In this document: positions 1-9,212 of the stretch, piece by piece
Numbering within the stretch: the stretch's first letter is position 1
How the letters are laid out: each line of letters starts with the position of its first letter
NCBI GenBank assembly: GCA_003521845.1
Contig: DPHB01000005.1
Location: 19,638 to 70,868, forward strand
DNA from: Oceanospirillaceae bacterium
GTDB lineage: Bacteria; Pseudomonadota; Gammaproteobacteria; Pseudomonadales; Balneatricaceae
DNA length: 51,231 nt
Direction of reading: 5' to 3'
Program-made: the position numbers and the translations under genes
Notes under the pieces: generated by a model
What the model was told of the DNA's origin: nothing
What the model saw: the letters and a program-made list of their open reading frames with translations, nothing else
Databases searched by the model: none

Positions 1-1322
1 GCATCTTCAACACGCTCAGCCATAGCAGAAATAGCGGCCAAGCAAGCTTCGGCATTGGGCATGTAGGCGGCAACTTCTGCCAGTTCTGCCAGCATCTCCT
101 GGCCCCACGCTTGCAGGCCTATCTGTTGCTCACAACGCTGCAAGGTTAAACCGGGTTTACGGCCTTCTCGCACCACTGCCGCTTGGTTTTGACTAATGGT
201 TTCACACTCATCGTCACCAATGACCGGGCTGTCTTTAAGCAAACACCAAACCAAGAACACATTGACAAAGTGGGCTTGTTGCACATCCATACCCACAGGC
301 ATAAATGGGTTCAAATCTAGGTTACGCACTTCAACGTACTCAACACCTCCTTCAAATAAGGCATGTACCGGCTTTTGGCCGGAACGCGCTACACGCTTGG
401 GGCGTATATCGCTATAGAATTCGTTTTCGATCTGCAACAAGTTAGCGTTTAGTTGGCGGTATTCGCCAGACACTTTTACGCCTAGTTTTTCGTACTGCTC
501 CAATGGCGTAGATATAGCATGCTCTAACGATTTGGCATAATTGGGTAGGTCGTTAAAACAAACATTCAACACCGACTGCACCTTATTACTATAGCCTAGG
601 TCACTCATACGCAAGGAAGTAGCATAAGGGCCAATGAGCGTCTCACCAGTACCGCCTTCCAAACCAACCGAGCGGCCACCAACAAAGCTGGCATCCAGAG
701 CAGGTGAAGCGCCAAATAAATACAGCAGCAACCATGAATGACGGCGGAAATTACGGATCAAAGAGAAGTATTGAGCCGAATGGAAATCCTTAGGGCAACC
801 CGTATCTCCCATATGAGCTTGATAAGCTTGCCAAAATTCTTCTTTAGGAGAAAAATTATAGTGGATGCCCGCAATACATTGCATGATTTTGCCATATCGC
901 CAAGCTAAACCAACACGGTACACATGCTTGAGCTTGCCCGTATTGGAGCTACCATATTCAGCAATGCGGATATCATCTTCGCCTGCCAAGTGTCCAGGCA
1001 TGCTGCCTGGCCACAAGTATTCCTGCTGTACATCCAATGCTCGAGCATTAAAGCTATGTAGCTGCTGCAGGTAATTTACTGCGGCTTCAGGCTCACTAAA
1101 TACCGGGGTAATAAATTCTTGTAGCGCTTCTGCATAGTCAGTAGTGATGCTGCCATGGGTTAACGCTGAGCCAAGTGCCTTAGGGTGTTTGCTATGGGCA
1201 ATACCACCATCACTGGCGACCCGCAGGCCTTCTTTCTCAATGCCACATTGCAAATGTTGCAGGGCCGCAGCCACGGGTGTACCTTGCAAATCTGCAAGTG
1301 TCTCGGAAATGCTTTTTAACAA
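1..1322 (-). CDS. gshA: Glutamate-cysteine ligase, 3' end beyond window
   Basis: First enzyme of glutathione synthesis, joining glutamate and cysteine with ATP in the cytoplasm. The reading frame is open to the window edge, giving about 440 codons of a family that is usually near 520, so the C-terminal 80 or so residues are missing. The N-terminal region has the typical stretch CGIEKEGLRV followed by LGSALTHGSITTDYAEA, which is characteristic of the proteobacterial GshA family. An in-frame TGA at 1373-1371 leaves no ATG upstream of the conserved part. The best start is TTG at 1322, with AGGAG placed 8 bases before it. It lies 83 bases downstream of tex on the same strand and may be transcribed with it. 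The family call is secure; the TTG start is an inference from the ribosome binding site. Confidence 0.93.
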   Translation of the reverse strand, partial: MLKSISETLADLQGTPVAAALQHLQCGIEKEGLRVASDGGIAHSKHPKALGSALTHGSITTDYAEALQEFITPVFSEPEAAVNYLQQLHSFNARALDVQQEYLWPGSMPGHLAGEDDIRIAEYGSSNTGKLKHVYRVGLAWRYGKIMQCIAGIHYNFSPKEEFWQAYQAHMGDTGCPKDFHSAQYFSLIRNFRRHSWLLLYLFGASPALDASFVGGRSVGLEGGTGETLIGPYATSLRMSDLGYSNKVQSVLNVCFNDLPNYAKSLEHAISTPLEQYEKLGVKVSGEYRQLNANLLQIENEFYSDIRPKRVARSGQKPVHALFEGGVEYVEVRNLDLNPFMPVGMDVQQAHFVNVFLVWCLLKDSPVIGDDECETISQNQAAVVREGRKPGLTLQRCEQQIGLQAWGQEMLAELAEVAAYMPNAEACLAAISAMAERVED

Positions 1323-1405
1323 AGCCTTGTCTCCTAAAGTCGGCAACTGGATAGAGTCACAGCATACCTTTCATGAGTATTAATAAACAAGCTAAATGCG
1401 CCGCC

Positions 1406-3703
1406 TTAGCGCTTCAATCCTGCGGCCTGTAATTTTGCTGCCAAACTACCCAAGGCAGGTGCGGCAGTTTGCTTAGCCGCACGCTGCCCCTGCCGCTGGC
1501 CTGAGCCAGCATGCGATTCACGCTTGGCGGTGCGGCTGTCGGCAACAGCACCGGGTTCATCATCGAGGCGCATGGATAAGCCGATGCGCTTACGTGGCAC
1601 GTCCACTTCCATCACTTTCACTTTAATAATGTCACCAGCCTTGATAAGGCTACGGGGGTCTTTCACAAAGCTATGGGACATGGCAGAAATATGCACCAAA
1701 CCGTCTTGATGTACTCCCAAATCCACAAAGGCACCAAAGTTAGTAACATTGCTGACAGTGCCTTCCATAACACTACCAACCAGCAAATCTTTAATGTCTT
1801 CGATGCCATCGGCTAGTTTGGCCATACGGAATTCGGGGCGCGGATCACGGCCCGGCTTACGCAGTTCAGCCAAGACATCTTTTATGCTTGGTTCGCCCAG
1901 TGTATCCACGACAAACTGCACGGGCTTGAGGCTAGTCAAACTAGCATGACCCAGCAGCTCGCCTACTTGCAGACTTAAACTCTTGGCCATATTGCCCACC
2001 ACAGAATAGGCCTCCGGATGCACCGAGGTGGCATCTAGAGGATTATCACCATGGCGAATACGTAAAAAACCAGCTGCCTGTTCAAACGCCTTGGCACCTA
2101 AGCGCGAAACGTCCAGCAATTGTTTGCGATTGTTAAAGGCGCCATGCACATCACGATGCACCACAATATTTTCTGCCAGGCTCTTATTGAGGCCTGCTAC
2201 ATGTTGCAAAAGCGGCGCTGAGGCGGTATTTAAATCCACACCAACGCTATTGACACAATCTTCCACTACATTGTCCAAGCGGCGGGCCAACTGCGCTTGC
2301 GACACATCATGCTGATACTGACCAACACCAATGGCCTTGGGGTCAATTTTGACCAGTTCTGCCAAGGGGTCTTGCAAGCGCCGAGCAATGGATACTGCAC
2401 CACGGTAACTGACATCCAAATCAGGGAACTCGGCCGCCGCCAAGGCCGATGCCGAATACACCGAGGCACCCGCTTCACTGACGATAATACGTTGCGGCGC
2501 ATCGGCACCCAATAAGCCTTGTAGTTCTTTCATCAAACGGTCGGTTTCGCGCGAGCCAGTACCGTTGCCGATTGCCACCAGCTGCACCCCGTACTGTTTG
2601 ATCCACTTGCCTAACAACACCAAGGATTCTTGCCATTGCTTACGCGGTACATGAGGGAAAATGGTGTCAAAGGCAATAAGCTTGCCTGTCGCATCCACAA
2701 CAACCGCCTTGACGCCGGTACGCAAACCCGGATCTAGCCCTAGGGTGACCTTACTACCGGCCGGAGCGGACAGCAATAAATCCTTGAGGTTATCGGCAAA
2801 TACCTGAATGGCGCCGTTTTCGGCGGTTTCACGCAGGCGCGAAATTAATGCCGTTTCTAGTTGGCTGGCTAGCTTAATGCGCCAAGTCCAGGTCACCACT
2901 TCTTGCAACCACTTGTCACCAGGGCGACCTTGGTTGGTTATTTGCCAATAACTGCCCACACGGCTTTCAAAAGGTTCATGACCGCTGTCTGACCAGGCTA
3001 TTTGGGCCAACAAAACACCTTCGTTGCGGCCTCGCAATATGGCCAAGGTACGGTGCGATGGCAAGGTCTTAAAGGCTTCTTGAAAGGCGAAGTAATCTTG
3101 AAACTTAGCCCCTGCCTGCTCTTGGCCAGCGATCACACTGACCTGCCACTGGGCGCTGTGCCAGGCTTTTTCACGCAGTTCGGCTAACAAATCGGCCGCC
3201 TGACTAAAGCGCTCCATGAGAATTTGCTTAGCGCCGTCTAAGGCCTCTTTCAGCGTCGTAATTTGCGCTTCGCTATTCATAAAAGCGGCGGCTTCTGTCT
3301 CTGGTGTAAGCATTGGATTGGCCAGCAGCAGATCAGCTAACGGTTGTAAGCCGGCCTCTATAGCGATTTGTGCCTTAGTGCGGCGTTTCTGCTTGTAGGG
3401 CAAGTATAGGTCTTCCAAGCGGGTCTTGTTGTCGGCGCTGTTAATGGATGTTTCTAACTCGAGGGTTAATTTGCCCTGTTCGCTGATGCTTTTAAGTATC
3501 ACTAGTTTTCGGCTATCCAATTCACGTAAATAGCCCAGACGCTCTTCTAGAGTGCGCAATTGAGTGTCATCCAGCGTGCCTGTCACTTCTTTGCGATAGC
3601 GGGCAATAAATGGCACGGTAGAGCCTTCGTCCAAGAGTCTAATCGTGGCTTCTACTTGCCAAGCTTGTACAGATAGCTCTTGGGCTATTTTTTGGTGAAT
3701 CAT
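1406..3703 (-). CDS. tex: Tex family RNA-binding transcriptional accessory protein
   Basis: Cytoplasmic RNA-binding protein of the Tex/YhgF family, linked in other bacteria to transcription processes and stress tolerance. At 765 residues it has the usual full length. The helical N-terminal part is followed by a YqgF/RNase H-like domain (around 320-450, with GLDPGLRTGVKAVV), helix-hairpin-helix motifs (around 480-560) and a C-terminal S1 domain (about 643-712, containing GTVSNVTNFGAFVDLG and GLVHIS). The basic tail after the S1 domain is typical. It begins with ATG and is followed by gshA. The upstream neighbour alkD is on the same strand 77 bases away, so the gene may belong to a longer transcript or have its own promoter. 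Confidence 0.96.
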   Translation of the reverse strand: MIHQKIAQELSVQAWQVEATIRLLDEGSTVPFIARYRKEVTGTLDDTQLRTLEERLGYLRELDSRKLVILKSISEQGKLTLELETSINSADNKTRLEDLYLPYKQKRRTKAQIAIEAGLQPLADLLLANPMLTPETEAAAFMNSEAQITTLKEALDGAKQILMERFSQAADLLAELREKAWHSAQWQVSVIAGQEQAGAKFQDYFAFQEAFKTLPSHRTLAILRGRNEGVLLAQIAWSDSGHEPFESRVGSYWQITNQGRPGDKWLQEVVTWTWRIKLASQLETALISRLRETAENGAIQVFADNLKDLLLSAPAGSKVTLGLDPGLRTGVKAVVVDATGKLIAFDTIFPHVPRKQWQESLVLLGKWIKQYGVQLVAIGNGTGSRETDRLMKELQGLLGADAPQRIIVSEAGASVYSASALAAAEFPDLDVSYRGAVSIARRLQDPLAELVKIDPKAIGVGQYQHDVSQAQLARRLDNVVEDCVNSVGVDLNTASAPLLQHVAGLNKSLAENIVVHRDVHGAFNNRKQLLDVSRLGAKAFEQAAGFLRIRHGDNPLDATSVHPEAYSVVGNMAKSLSLQVGELLGHASLTSLKPVQFVVDTLGEPSIKDVLAELRKPGRDPRPEFRMAKLADGIEDIKDLLVGSVMEGTVSNVTNFGAFVDLGVHQDGLVHISAMSHSFVKDPRSLIKAGDIIKVKVMEVDVPRKRIGLSMRLDDEPGAVADSRTAKRESHAGSGQRQGQRAAKQTAAPALGSLAAKLQAAGLKR

Positions 3704-3780
3704 GCAGTGTCTCTATATGGATGCTTGTCGATGGCATTTATTACAGCTAATTAGCCTTTATATGGGCGCTTACGGGAAAT

Positions 3781-4485
3781 TTAAATTGTCCCTTTCAAAT
3801 ATTCCTGACGTCGAGCTTCTGGCAACTTTTCAATTGCATAGCGCAACATGGTACGCGGCATGGTGTGATAATGCTGAAGTAGAAAACCTTCCATGCCTTG
3901 ACACTGGCGCTTGCCTACCTCGCGCAAGCCCCAACCCACCGCCTTATGCATCAAGTCATGGGGCTCGTGCAAAAACTGTTCGGCCAAGGCTAAGGCATCG
4001 GTAAAGTCATCGTCCTTGATAAACCAAAAGGTGGCTATCATGGCCATGCGTTTTTCCCACAAAAGGTCTGACCCGGCCAACTCATAAAGCTTGGCCCTGG
4101 GCTTATCTTGTAAGTAAGCACCCACTATTTTGTGGGCCGATGCGTCTACTAGATCCCAGTTGTTAATATAGGCCGTATGACTAAGGTATGCCTCATAGAC
4201 CTTGTGCCGCATCGGCTCATCACCACGCTCAAAGCGATCCACCAGCAACAATAACGCTAGCAAGCGGGCTTCGTGATAACCGCTCTGCAACAAAGCAAGC
4301 ACCTCGGCTAGGGGTTCCGCGCGCAGCCCTTTTACCTGTTTACGCAGTACGGGGACGCGAATCCCTAAAAACACATCCCCTGCACCGTATTCGCCAGGCC
4401 CAGTTTTGAAGAAGCCCTGCGAATGACTGGCTATTTCAGTATTGCCTAAAGCCTTTAGCTGTTTTTCTATGGATGCTTTGCTCAT
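3781..4485 (-). CDS. AlkD-like DNA alkylation repair protein
   Basis: Probable DNA glycosylase of the AlkD family, which removes bulky or positively charged alkylated bases using a scaffold of HEAT-like helical repeats. The 234-residue length fits the family. The stretch YINNWDLVDASAHKIVG (residues 106-121) carries the conserved Trp110 and acidic residues Asp111 and Asp114 in the region that holds the catalytic Asp of AlkD. It starts at ATG with GGAG upstream and lies 31 bases downstream of the MOSC gene, so NMO, MOSC and this gene look like one operon. The grouping with a MOSC protein (a family that includes reductases of N-hydroxylated bases) hints at a nucleobase-damage theme, but that link is inference. 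Confidence 0.88.
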   Translation of the reverse strand: MSKASIEKQLKALGNTEIASHSQGFFKTGPGEYGAGDVFLGIRVPVLRKQVKGLRAEPLAEVLALLQSGYHEARLLALLLLVDRFERGDEPMRHKVYEAYLSHTAYINNWDLVDASAHKIVGAYLQDKPRAKLYELAGSDLLWEKRMAMIATFWFIKDDDFTDALALAEQFLHEPHDLMHKAVGWGLREVGKRQCQGMEGFLLQHYHTMPRTMLRYAIEKLPEARRQEYLKGTI

Positions 4486-4516
4486 TTAGACATAACTCCA
4501 AATTTTATATAGCTAG

Positions 4517-5158
4517 CTATACACCGGCACGGTCATACAACTGCCACGCACGCTGTTTCCATTCTTCTGATAGTTCAGGCAAGGCACAAGCCTGGGCCAT
4601 TTGCTGCCTATCCCGCTGCTTAAACAACAGCTGATTGAGGCGATCAACGCTCCATTGGGGATGGGGACGTTCAAGTAAGGTAATGGTTGCAGCAGCGCTA
4701 ATCATGCCCGGCTGCAATATACGTAAGTAATAGCCTGTCATCATGCGTTCATGTATCCATTGCAGCATATTGGGCATATGCAAACGTCGGCCAATCGTAC
4801 TACAGCGCTCTGTCGGCATACTCACCTGCACCACAGCCTCACCTAGCTGCCATGTATCGCCCACACAAACGTCGTGTTCAGTTAAACCGGTCACACAAAG
4901 GTTTTCGCCAAACGCGCAGTGTTCTAACGGTGCGCCAGCACGCTCTGCAAAAAAAGCATAATGTTCGTGGCTAAATACGTGCATGCCCCTATCGGGCGTG
5001 CCGTGTACTACGTCATAGGTATCATCACCGTCTAAGCCTGAAGCCGTGAGCAACAAGCTACCTTGGCTTGACTGCTTGGCAATGGCTGTCACAAAGTCCT
5101 CATTATGGCGATCCTTACGCGTTTCTGGCAAACCTATATTTAAATAAACAATGCACAT
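4517..5158 (-). CDS. MOSC domain protein (YiiM-like)
   Basis: MOSC-domain protein of 213 residues, similar in layout to YiiM, a molybdenum-cofactor enzyme that reduces N-hydroxylated compounds such as 6-hydroxylaminopurine. The region CAFGENLCVTGLTEHDVCVGD is typical of the MOSC fold, and PTERCSTIGRRL holds the conserved cysteine proposed to bind molybdenum. A TTG lies two codons upstream, but the ATG at 5158 is preferred because AGGAGG precedes it at a normal distance. It lies 32 bases after the NMO gene and 31 before alkD. The substrate cannot be told from the sequence. Confidence 0.85.
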   Translation of the reverse strand: MCIVYLNIGLPETRKDRHNEDFVTAIAKQSSQGSLLLTASGLDGDDTYDVVHGTPDRGMHVFSHEHYAFFAERAGAPLEHCAFGENLCVTGLTEHDVCVGDTWQLGEAVVQVSMPTERCSTIGRRLHMPNMLQWIHERMMTGYYLRILQPGMISAAATITLLERPHPQWSVDRLNQLLFKQRDRQQMAQACALPELSEEWKQRAWQLYDRAGV

Positions 5159-5190
5159 CTGCAACCTCCTTTTGGCCCACTAGCCAAGCG

Positions 5191-6225
5191 TTATTCTACA
5201 CCCGCTAAGCGTCGTGTCATCTGTGCCGCAGGGATGGCAGCACAGTTTTGATTGTTAACCCCAGACCATAAAGGCGTAAAGTCATCCCGCCCCTGTGCCT
5301 CGGCAGCTTGTCGCAACAGGCCCATGGCATTGCCGGCCAAAGGAAATGCTGGCACCTGATCAGACATAGGCCCTAATTCTTGCATAGCCAAATTGCCAAT
5401 GCCGCGAGCAGGGCGCCCAGAAAAGACATTGGTTAGTTGGGTGCTACCCGGCTTGGCATTGGCTAGAGCATGGCGTTGTAGGCCATTACTTTGGCACTCA
5501 TCACACAATAAATAAGTCGTGCCTACTTGTGCCGCCACGGCACCCTGAGCCAAGACCTGCTGAACTTGCTCTGGGCAGCCTATGCCGCCAGCGGCGATAA
5601 CCGGAATAGATAAGTGCGCAAGACAAGCGGACAACAATTCAGCCAAGGGTAATTGTAAACTCAAATCAGCGGACAAAAATAATCCGCGATGGCCACCGGC
5701 TTCAACACCTTGAGCAATAACCACATCGGCACCATGTTGTTGTAGCCATAAAGCTTCCGCCAAAGTGGTAGCGCTACTCATCACTAGACTGCCCCAACTT
5801 TTAACCTGTGCCAACAAGTCCGGCTTGGGCAAACCAAAGTGAAAACTCACCACCGGTGGACAAAAAGGTGCAATCAAATCGACCGTTGCTTGGCTGAACG
5901 GCTGACGGCTAGCGGTATTAGGGATGGACTTTGTGTCTAATTGATATTCATCAAAATAGGGTTGCAGGCGCTGTTGCCATGCTAGCATAGCCGCGGTTTG
6001 ATCAAGGGGCGGTTGGTGGCAAAAAAAGTTGACGTTATAGGGCACCTTAGCGGCCTGCATGATACCTAACTCTGACCCTAATTGTTGTGGCGATAACATG
6101 GCAGCAGGGATAGAACCCAAACCACCTGCTTGCGCAACGGCCAACGCCATTTCACTACCCTGAGAACCCGCCATGGGTGCCTGCACAACGGGAAGGCTTA
6201 TGCCTAAATCACACCAACTAGTCAT
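5191..6225 (-). CDS. Nitronate monooxygenase family flavoprotein
   Basis: FMN-dependent TIM-barrel enzyme of the nitronate monooxygenase (2-nitropropane dioxygenase) family, which detoxifies nitronates such as propionate 3-nitronate. The 344-residue length is normal. The N-terminal VVQAPMAG segment, GVEAGGHRGLF with the conserved His179, and IPVIAAGGIG of the phosphate-binding end of the barrel are all present. It is the first gene of a probable minus-strand operon with the MOSC gene and alkD, and it is divergent from the SIMPL gene with 135 bases between them that should hold both promoters. Related barrel enzymes such as enoyl-ACP reductase FabK share the fold, but the catalytic His context favours NMO. 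Confidence 0.88.
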   Translation of the reverse strand: MTSWCDLGISLPVVQAPMAGSQGSEMALAVAQAGGLGSIPAAMLSPQQLGSELGIMQAAKVPYNVNFFCHQPPLDQTAAMLAWQQRLQPYFDEYQLDTKSIPNTASRQPFSQATVDLIAPFCPPVVSFHFGLPKPDLLAQVKSWGSLVMSSATTLAEALWLQQHGADVVIAQGVEAGGHRGLFLSADLSLQLPLAELLSACLAHLSIPVIAAGGIGCPEQVQQVLAQGAVAAQVGTTYLLCDECQSNGLQRHALANAKPGSTQLTNVFSGRPARGIGNLAMQELGPMSDQVPAFPLAGNAMGLLRQAAEAQGRDDFTPLWSGVNNQNCAAIPAAQMTRRLAGVE

Positions 6226-6360
6226 TTTTTCACCAGCTTACTCATAATGGAAACTATTCTACCCGATGTTTGATCCTAGTAACTACGGCATTGTCTGCCA
6301 TACTTAAACCAGCACAGACAGAATAGATTATTAATATACCTATTTACAAGGAACCGAAAC

Positions 6361-7038
6361 ATGAAATGGATACTACTAACAATGGGCCTTATATGGGCCA
6401 ACCTAAGCTGGTCAGAAGGCACCATTGAAGTGATGGGCCAAGCCAACTTATCAATTCCGGCGGACTACGTGGAGGTTAACATTGGCATCGACACACGCGA
6501 CAAAGATCCAGCAACAGCTGCCCGTAAAAACGCCACAGACATGGCTAGTCTAGTTACCTTCTTGCTCCACAAAGATATTCTTCCCGACGATATGAGAACC
6601 ACTCAACTTAGCTTACAAGCTAGCCATGATTATCAGCGCAACAAAATCACTGGTTACCTCGCCAGCCGTACGCTACATATCAAGGTGCGTGATTTTTCTA
6701 GTTTTGACAGCCTTCTTGTTGACCTAGCGCAGCGTGGCGGCAACCGCTTACACGGCTATCAAGCGAAATTGAACAACCCTCAGCACTGGCAGAGCAAACT
6801 ACTAGAAGCGGCCAGTAATAACGCTCTACACAAGGCAAAAACCTTAGCTCAAGCTAACCAGCGCCAACTGGGGGCAGTAACCCATATTAACGAATTAGGT
6901 ACCAATAGCACCCCAAGGCCCATGTTTGCTCAAGCAAGGTCAGCCATGGCCGACGCGGCACCCGTGCCTAGTAGCCTACAGGCAGGCAACGTACAGCTTA
7001 GTAAACAGCTACTAATACGTTACCAGCTGCGTGACTAG
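6361..7038 (+). CDS. Periplasmic SIMPL domain (DUF541) protein
   Basis: Exported protein of the SIMPL/DUF541 family, related to E. coli YggE, which is associated with oxidative-stress tolerance. The first 18 or so residues (MKWILLTMGLIWANLSWS) form a signal peptide. The mature part begins with IEVMGQANLSIPADYVEV and contains GYLASRTLHIKVRDFSSF, both typical of the family. The length of 225 residues is normal. It starts at ATG with AAGGA upstream. Its last 8 bases overlap the GTG start of the prepilin peptidase gene, so the two are translationally coupled. The biochemical role of the family is not well defined. Confidence 0.87.
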   Translation: MKWILLTMGLIWANLSWSEGTIEVMGQANLSIPADYVEVNIGIDTRDKDPATAARKNATDMASLVTFLLHKDILPDDMRTTQLSLQASHDYQRNKITGYLASRTLHIKVRDFSSFDSLLVDLAQRGGNRLHGYQAKLNNPQHWQSKLLEAASNNALHKAKTLAQANQRQLGAVTHINELGTNSTPRPMFAQARSAMADAAPVPSSLQAGNVQLSKQLLIRYQLRD

Positions 7039-7501
7039 TACACTACTGATATTAGACTGGCACACCTTGGCTTTGGTCATATTTATAGGCAGCTTAACAA
7101 GCCTGTCCTACATTGATATAAAAACCGGCCTGCTGCCGGATATGATCACCCAGCCCCTCTTGTGGCTGGGTTTGGTTTTGAGTGTTTTCGGTTGGGGGCT
7201 GATAGACAGCAACAATGCCATTTTAGGCGCTGTATGCGGCTACCTGGTGCTATGGCTAGTTAATTACACCTATTGGCTTATTAGGCATGCTCAAGGTATG
7301 GGACAAGGTGACTTTAAATTACTGGCTGCTATTGGCGCTTGGCTTGGCTGGCAACCCCTCGCTAACATTCTCCTAGTTGCCAGTATTACTGGCATACTTG
7401 TAGCTCTACTAATAAAGTTAGTTGGCCAAAAGCCTCTGTCAAATAGTATACCTTTTGGGCCGTTTTTAGCTTTTGCTAGCTTGGTTATTTTATTCTGGTA
7501 G
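7031..7501 (+). CDS. Single-domain A24 prepilin peptidase
   Basis: Inner-membrane aspartic peptidase of the A24 (type IV prepilin peptidase) family. At 156 residues it contains only the peptidase half: several membrane segments, the first catalytic aspartate in the SYIDIKTGLLPD loop and the second in GMGQGDFKLLAAIGAWLGW, then IPFGPFLA. The N-terminal methyltransferase and zinc region found in PilD (about 280 residues) is absent, as in CpaA/TadV-type peptidases. No pilus, type II secretion or Tad gene lies nearby. The GTG start overlaps the end of the SIMPL gene by 8 bases. Function in pilin processing follows from the family; the substrate is unknown. Confidence 0.86.
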   Translation: MTSTLLILDWHTLALVIFIGSLTSLSYIDIKTGLLPDMITQPLLWLGLVLSVFGWGLIDSNNAILGAVCGYLVLWLVNYTYWLIRHAQGMGQGDFKLLAAIGAWLGWQPLANILLVASITGILVALLIKLVGQKPLSNSIPFGPFLAFASLVILFW

Positions 7502-7604
7502 TTCGAATTGCCTTTGCCCCTAGGCAAGGCTTTCTGCTACTTCGCGCAAGGTACCACTTAGGCTACGGGCATGAAGGTTACCAGCCTTGAGTGAAAATTA
7601 GACA

Positions 7605-7633
7605 CAAAAAAGGCCCCCGAAGGAGCCTTTTTA
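7605..7633 (-). terminator. Intrinsic terminator of pckA
   Basis: Read on the minus strand this is an A-rich flank, a stem GGCTCC/GGGGCC capped by a TTCG tetraloop, and a run of six T. It lies 22 bases past the pckA stop codon and has the standard form of a strong rho-independent terminator. Confidence 0.92.
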
Positions 7634-7655
7634 AAGCAGCAGTAGAAGCTGAGTA

Positions 7656-9212
7656 TTAGCCTTGCGGGCCAGCGGCAACGATCGCTTCTGCAACGTCGAA
7701 ACGCTTGAAGTTTTCGTTGAACTTACCGATCAAAGTGGCCGCTTCTGCATCGTATGCAGCCTTGTCAGCCCAAGTGTTACGTGGGTTCAACAAAGCATCA
7801 TCTACGCCTTCAACAGACACAGGGATGTCCACGTTGATGCCGTCCAAGTGTACGGTCTCAGCGCTTTCGATGTTGCCGTTTTGGATAGCAGCGATAATGG
7901 AACGAGTAGTGGGGATGCTAAAGCGATCGCCAGTACCGTAAGCACCACCAGTCCAACCGGTGTTGACTAGGTATACCTTGGAACCGAATTCTTCAATGCG
8001 CTTCATCAACAACTCAGCATAAACGCCAGCTGGACGCGGGAAGAAAGGTGCGCCGAAGCAAGTAGAGAAGGTAGACTTGATAGCCGAGCTAGAACCCATT
8101 TCAGTAGAACCAACCAAAGCGGTGTAGCCGCTTAGGAAGTGGTAAGCCGCTGCTTCTTTGGACAAGATGGAAACTGGTGGCAATACGCCAGTCAGGTCAC
8201 AGGTCAAGAAGATGATGGCACCAGGCTCACCAGCTAGGTTAGTTTCAGTACGCTTCTCAACGTGTTCTAGTGGGTATGCACAACGACCGTTTTCAGTGAT
8301 GTCTGTGTTGTAGTAGTCGGCAACCTTAGTGGTTTCGTCTAAGTAGACGTTTTCTACGATGGCACCAAAGCGGATGGCATCCCAGATAATAGGTTCGTTC
8401 TTTTGGCTTAAGTCGATAGTCTTGGCATAGCAACCGCCTTCCAAGTTAAAGACTACTCCCTTGCCCCAACCGTGCTCGTCATCACCGATTAGGTAACGAG
8501 TAGGGTCTGCAGATAGGGTGGTTTTACCCGTGCCAGATAGGCCGAAGAACAAGGTAACGTCGCCTTCGTCGCCAACGTTAGCAGAGCAGTGCATGGGTAG
8601 CACGTCAGCACCTGGTAGCAGGTAGTTTTGCACACCAAACATGGCTTTCTTCATTTCACCAGCGTAACGCATACCGGCCAACAATACTTTGCGTTGTGCA
8701 AAGTTGATCATAACCGTGCCGTCGCTGTTAGTACCGTCACGCTCGGGTACACACTCAAAACCTGCAACGTTAAGGATCTGCCATTCTTCCTTGCTACCAG
8801 CGTTGTAGTCAGCGGCATCAGGAACAATGAAAAGGTTTTGGCCAAAAAGGTTCTGCCAAGCTGTTTGTGTAGTCATGCGAACCGGGATGTAATGGTTGCT
8901 ATCAGAACCTACATGTACATTGGCAACATACTTATCGTGACCAGCCAAATAGTCTTCAACTCGAGCCCAAAGAGCATCAAAGATTTCAGGAGTAACAGGG
9001 CGGTTTACCGCACCCCATTCAACAGTGTCCTGAGTACCTGGCTCTTGTACAACAAATCGATCCGCAGGGGAACGACCAGTACGGGCGCCAGTGATTACGT
9101 TTAGAGCTCCAGTGCTTGCCAAAGTACCTTCACCGTTTTCAACGGCTTTTTGTACTAGGTCAGCGGGAGATAGTTGCGTGAAGGTTGTGGGGGCTTCAGC
9201 GGCTGCGTTCAT
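7656..9212 (-). CDS. pckA: Phosphoenolpyruvate carboxykinase (ATP)
   Basis: Converts oxaloacetate and ATP to phosphoenolpyruvate and CO2, the entry to gluconeogenesis when organic acids are the carbon source. The 518 residues fit the ATP-dependent bacterial class. The P-loop GLSGTGKTT is at residues 224-232 and the kinase-2 metal-binding motif DDEHGW at 244-249. NTGWTGGAYGTGDRF is also typical. It sits after hslO, as in enterobacteria, but 371 bases separate the two, so it should have its own promoter. A tetraloop terminator follows it. With the dicarboxylate transporter and malate dehydrogenase elsewhere in the window it fits growth on C4 acids. Confidence 0.97.
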   Translation of the reverse strand: MNAAAEAPTTFTQLSPADLVQKAVENGEGTLASTGALNVITGARTGRSPADRFVVQEPGTQDTVEWGAVNRPVTPEIFDALWARVEDYLAGHDKYVANVHVGSDSNHYIPVRMTTQTAWQNLFGQNLFIVPDAADYNAGSKEEWQILNVAGFECVPERDGTNSDGTVMINFAQRKVLLAGMRYAGEMKKAMFGVQNYLLPGADVLPMHCSANVGDEGDVTLFFGLSGTGKTTLSADPTRYLIGDDEHGWGKGVVFNLEGGCYAKTIDLSQKNEPIIWDAIRFGAIVENVYLDETTKVADYYNTDITENGRCAYPLEHVEKRTETNLAGEPGAIIFLTCDLTGVLPPVSILSKEAAAYHFLSGYTALVGSTEMGSSSAIKSTFSTCFGAPFFPRPAGVYAELLMKRIEEFGSKVYLVNTGWTGGAYGTGDRFSIPTTRSIIAAIQNGNIESAETVHLDGINVDIPVSVEGVDDALLNPRNTWADKAAYDAEAATLIGKFNENFKRFDVAEAIVAAGPQG

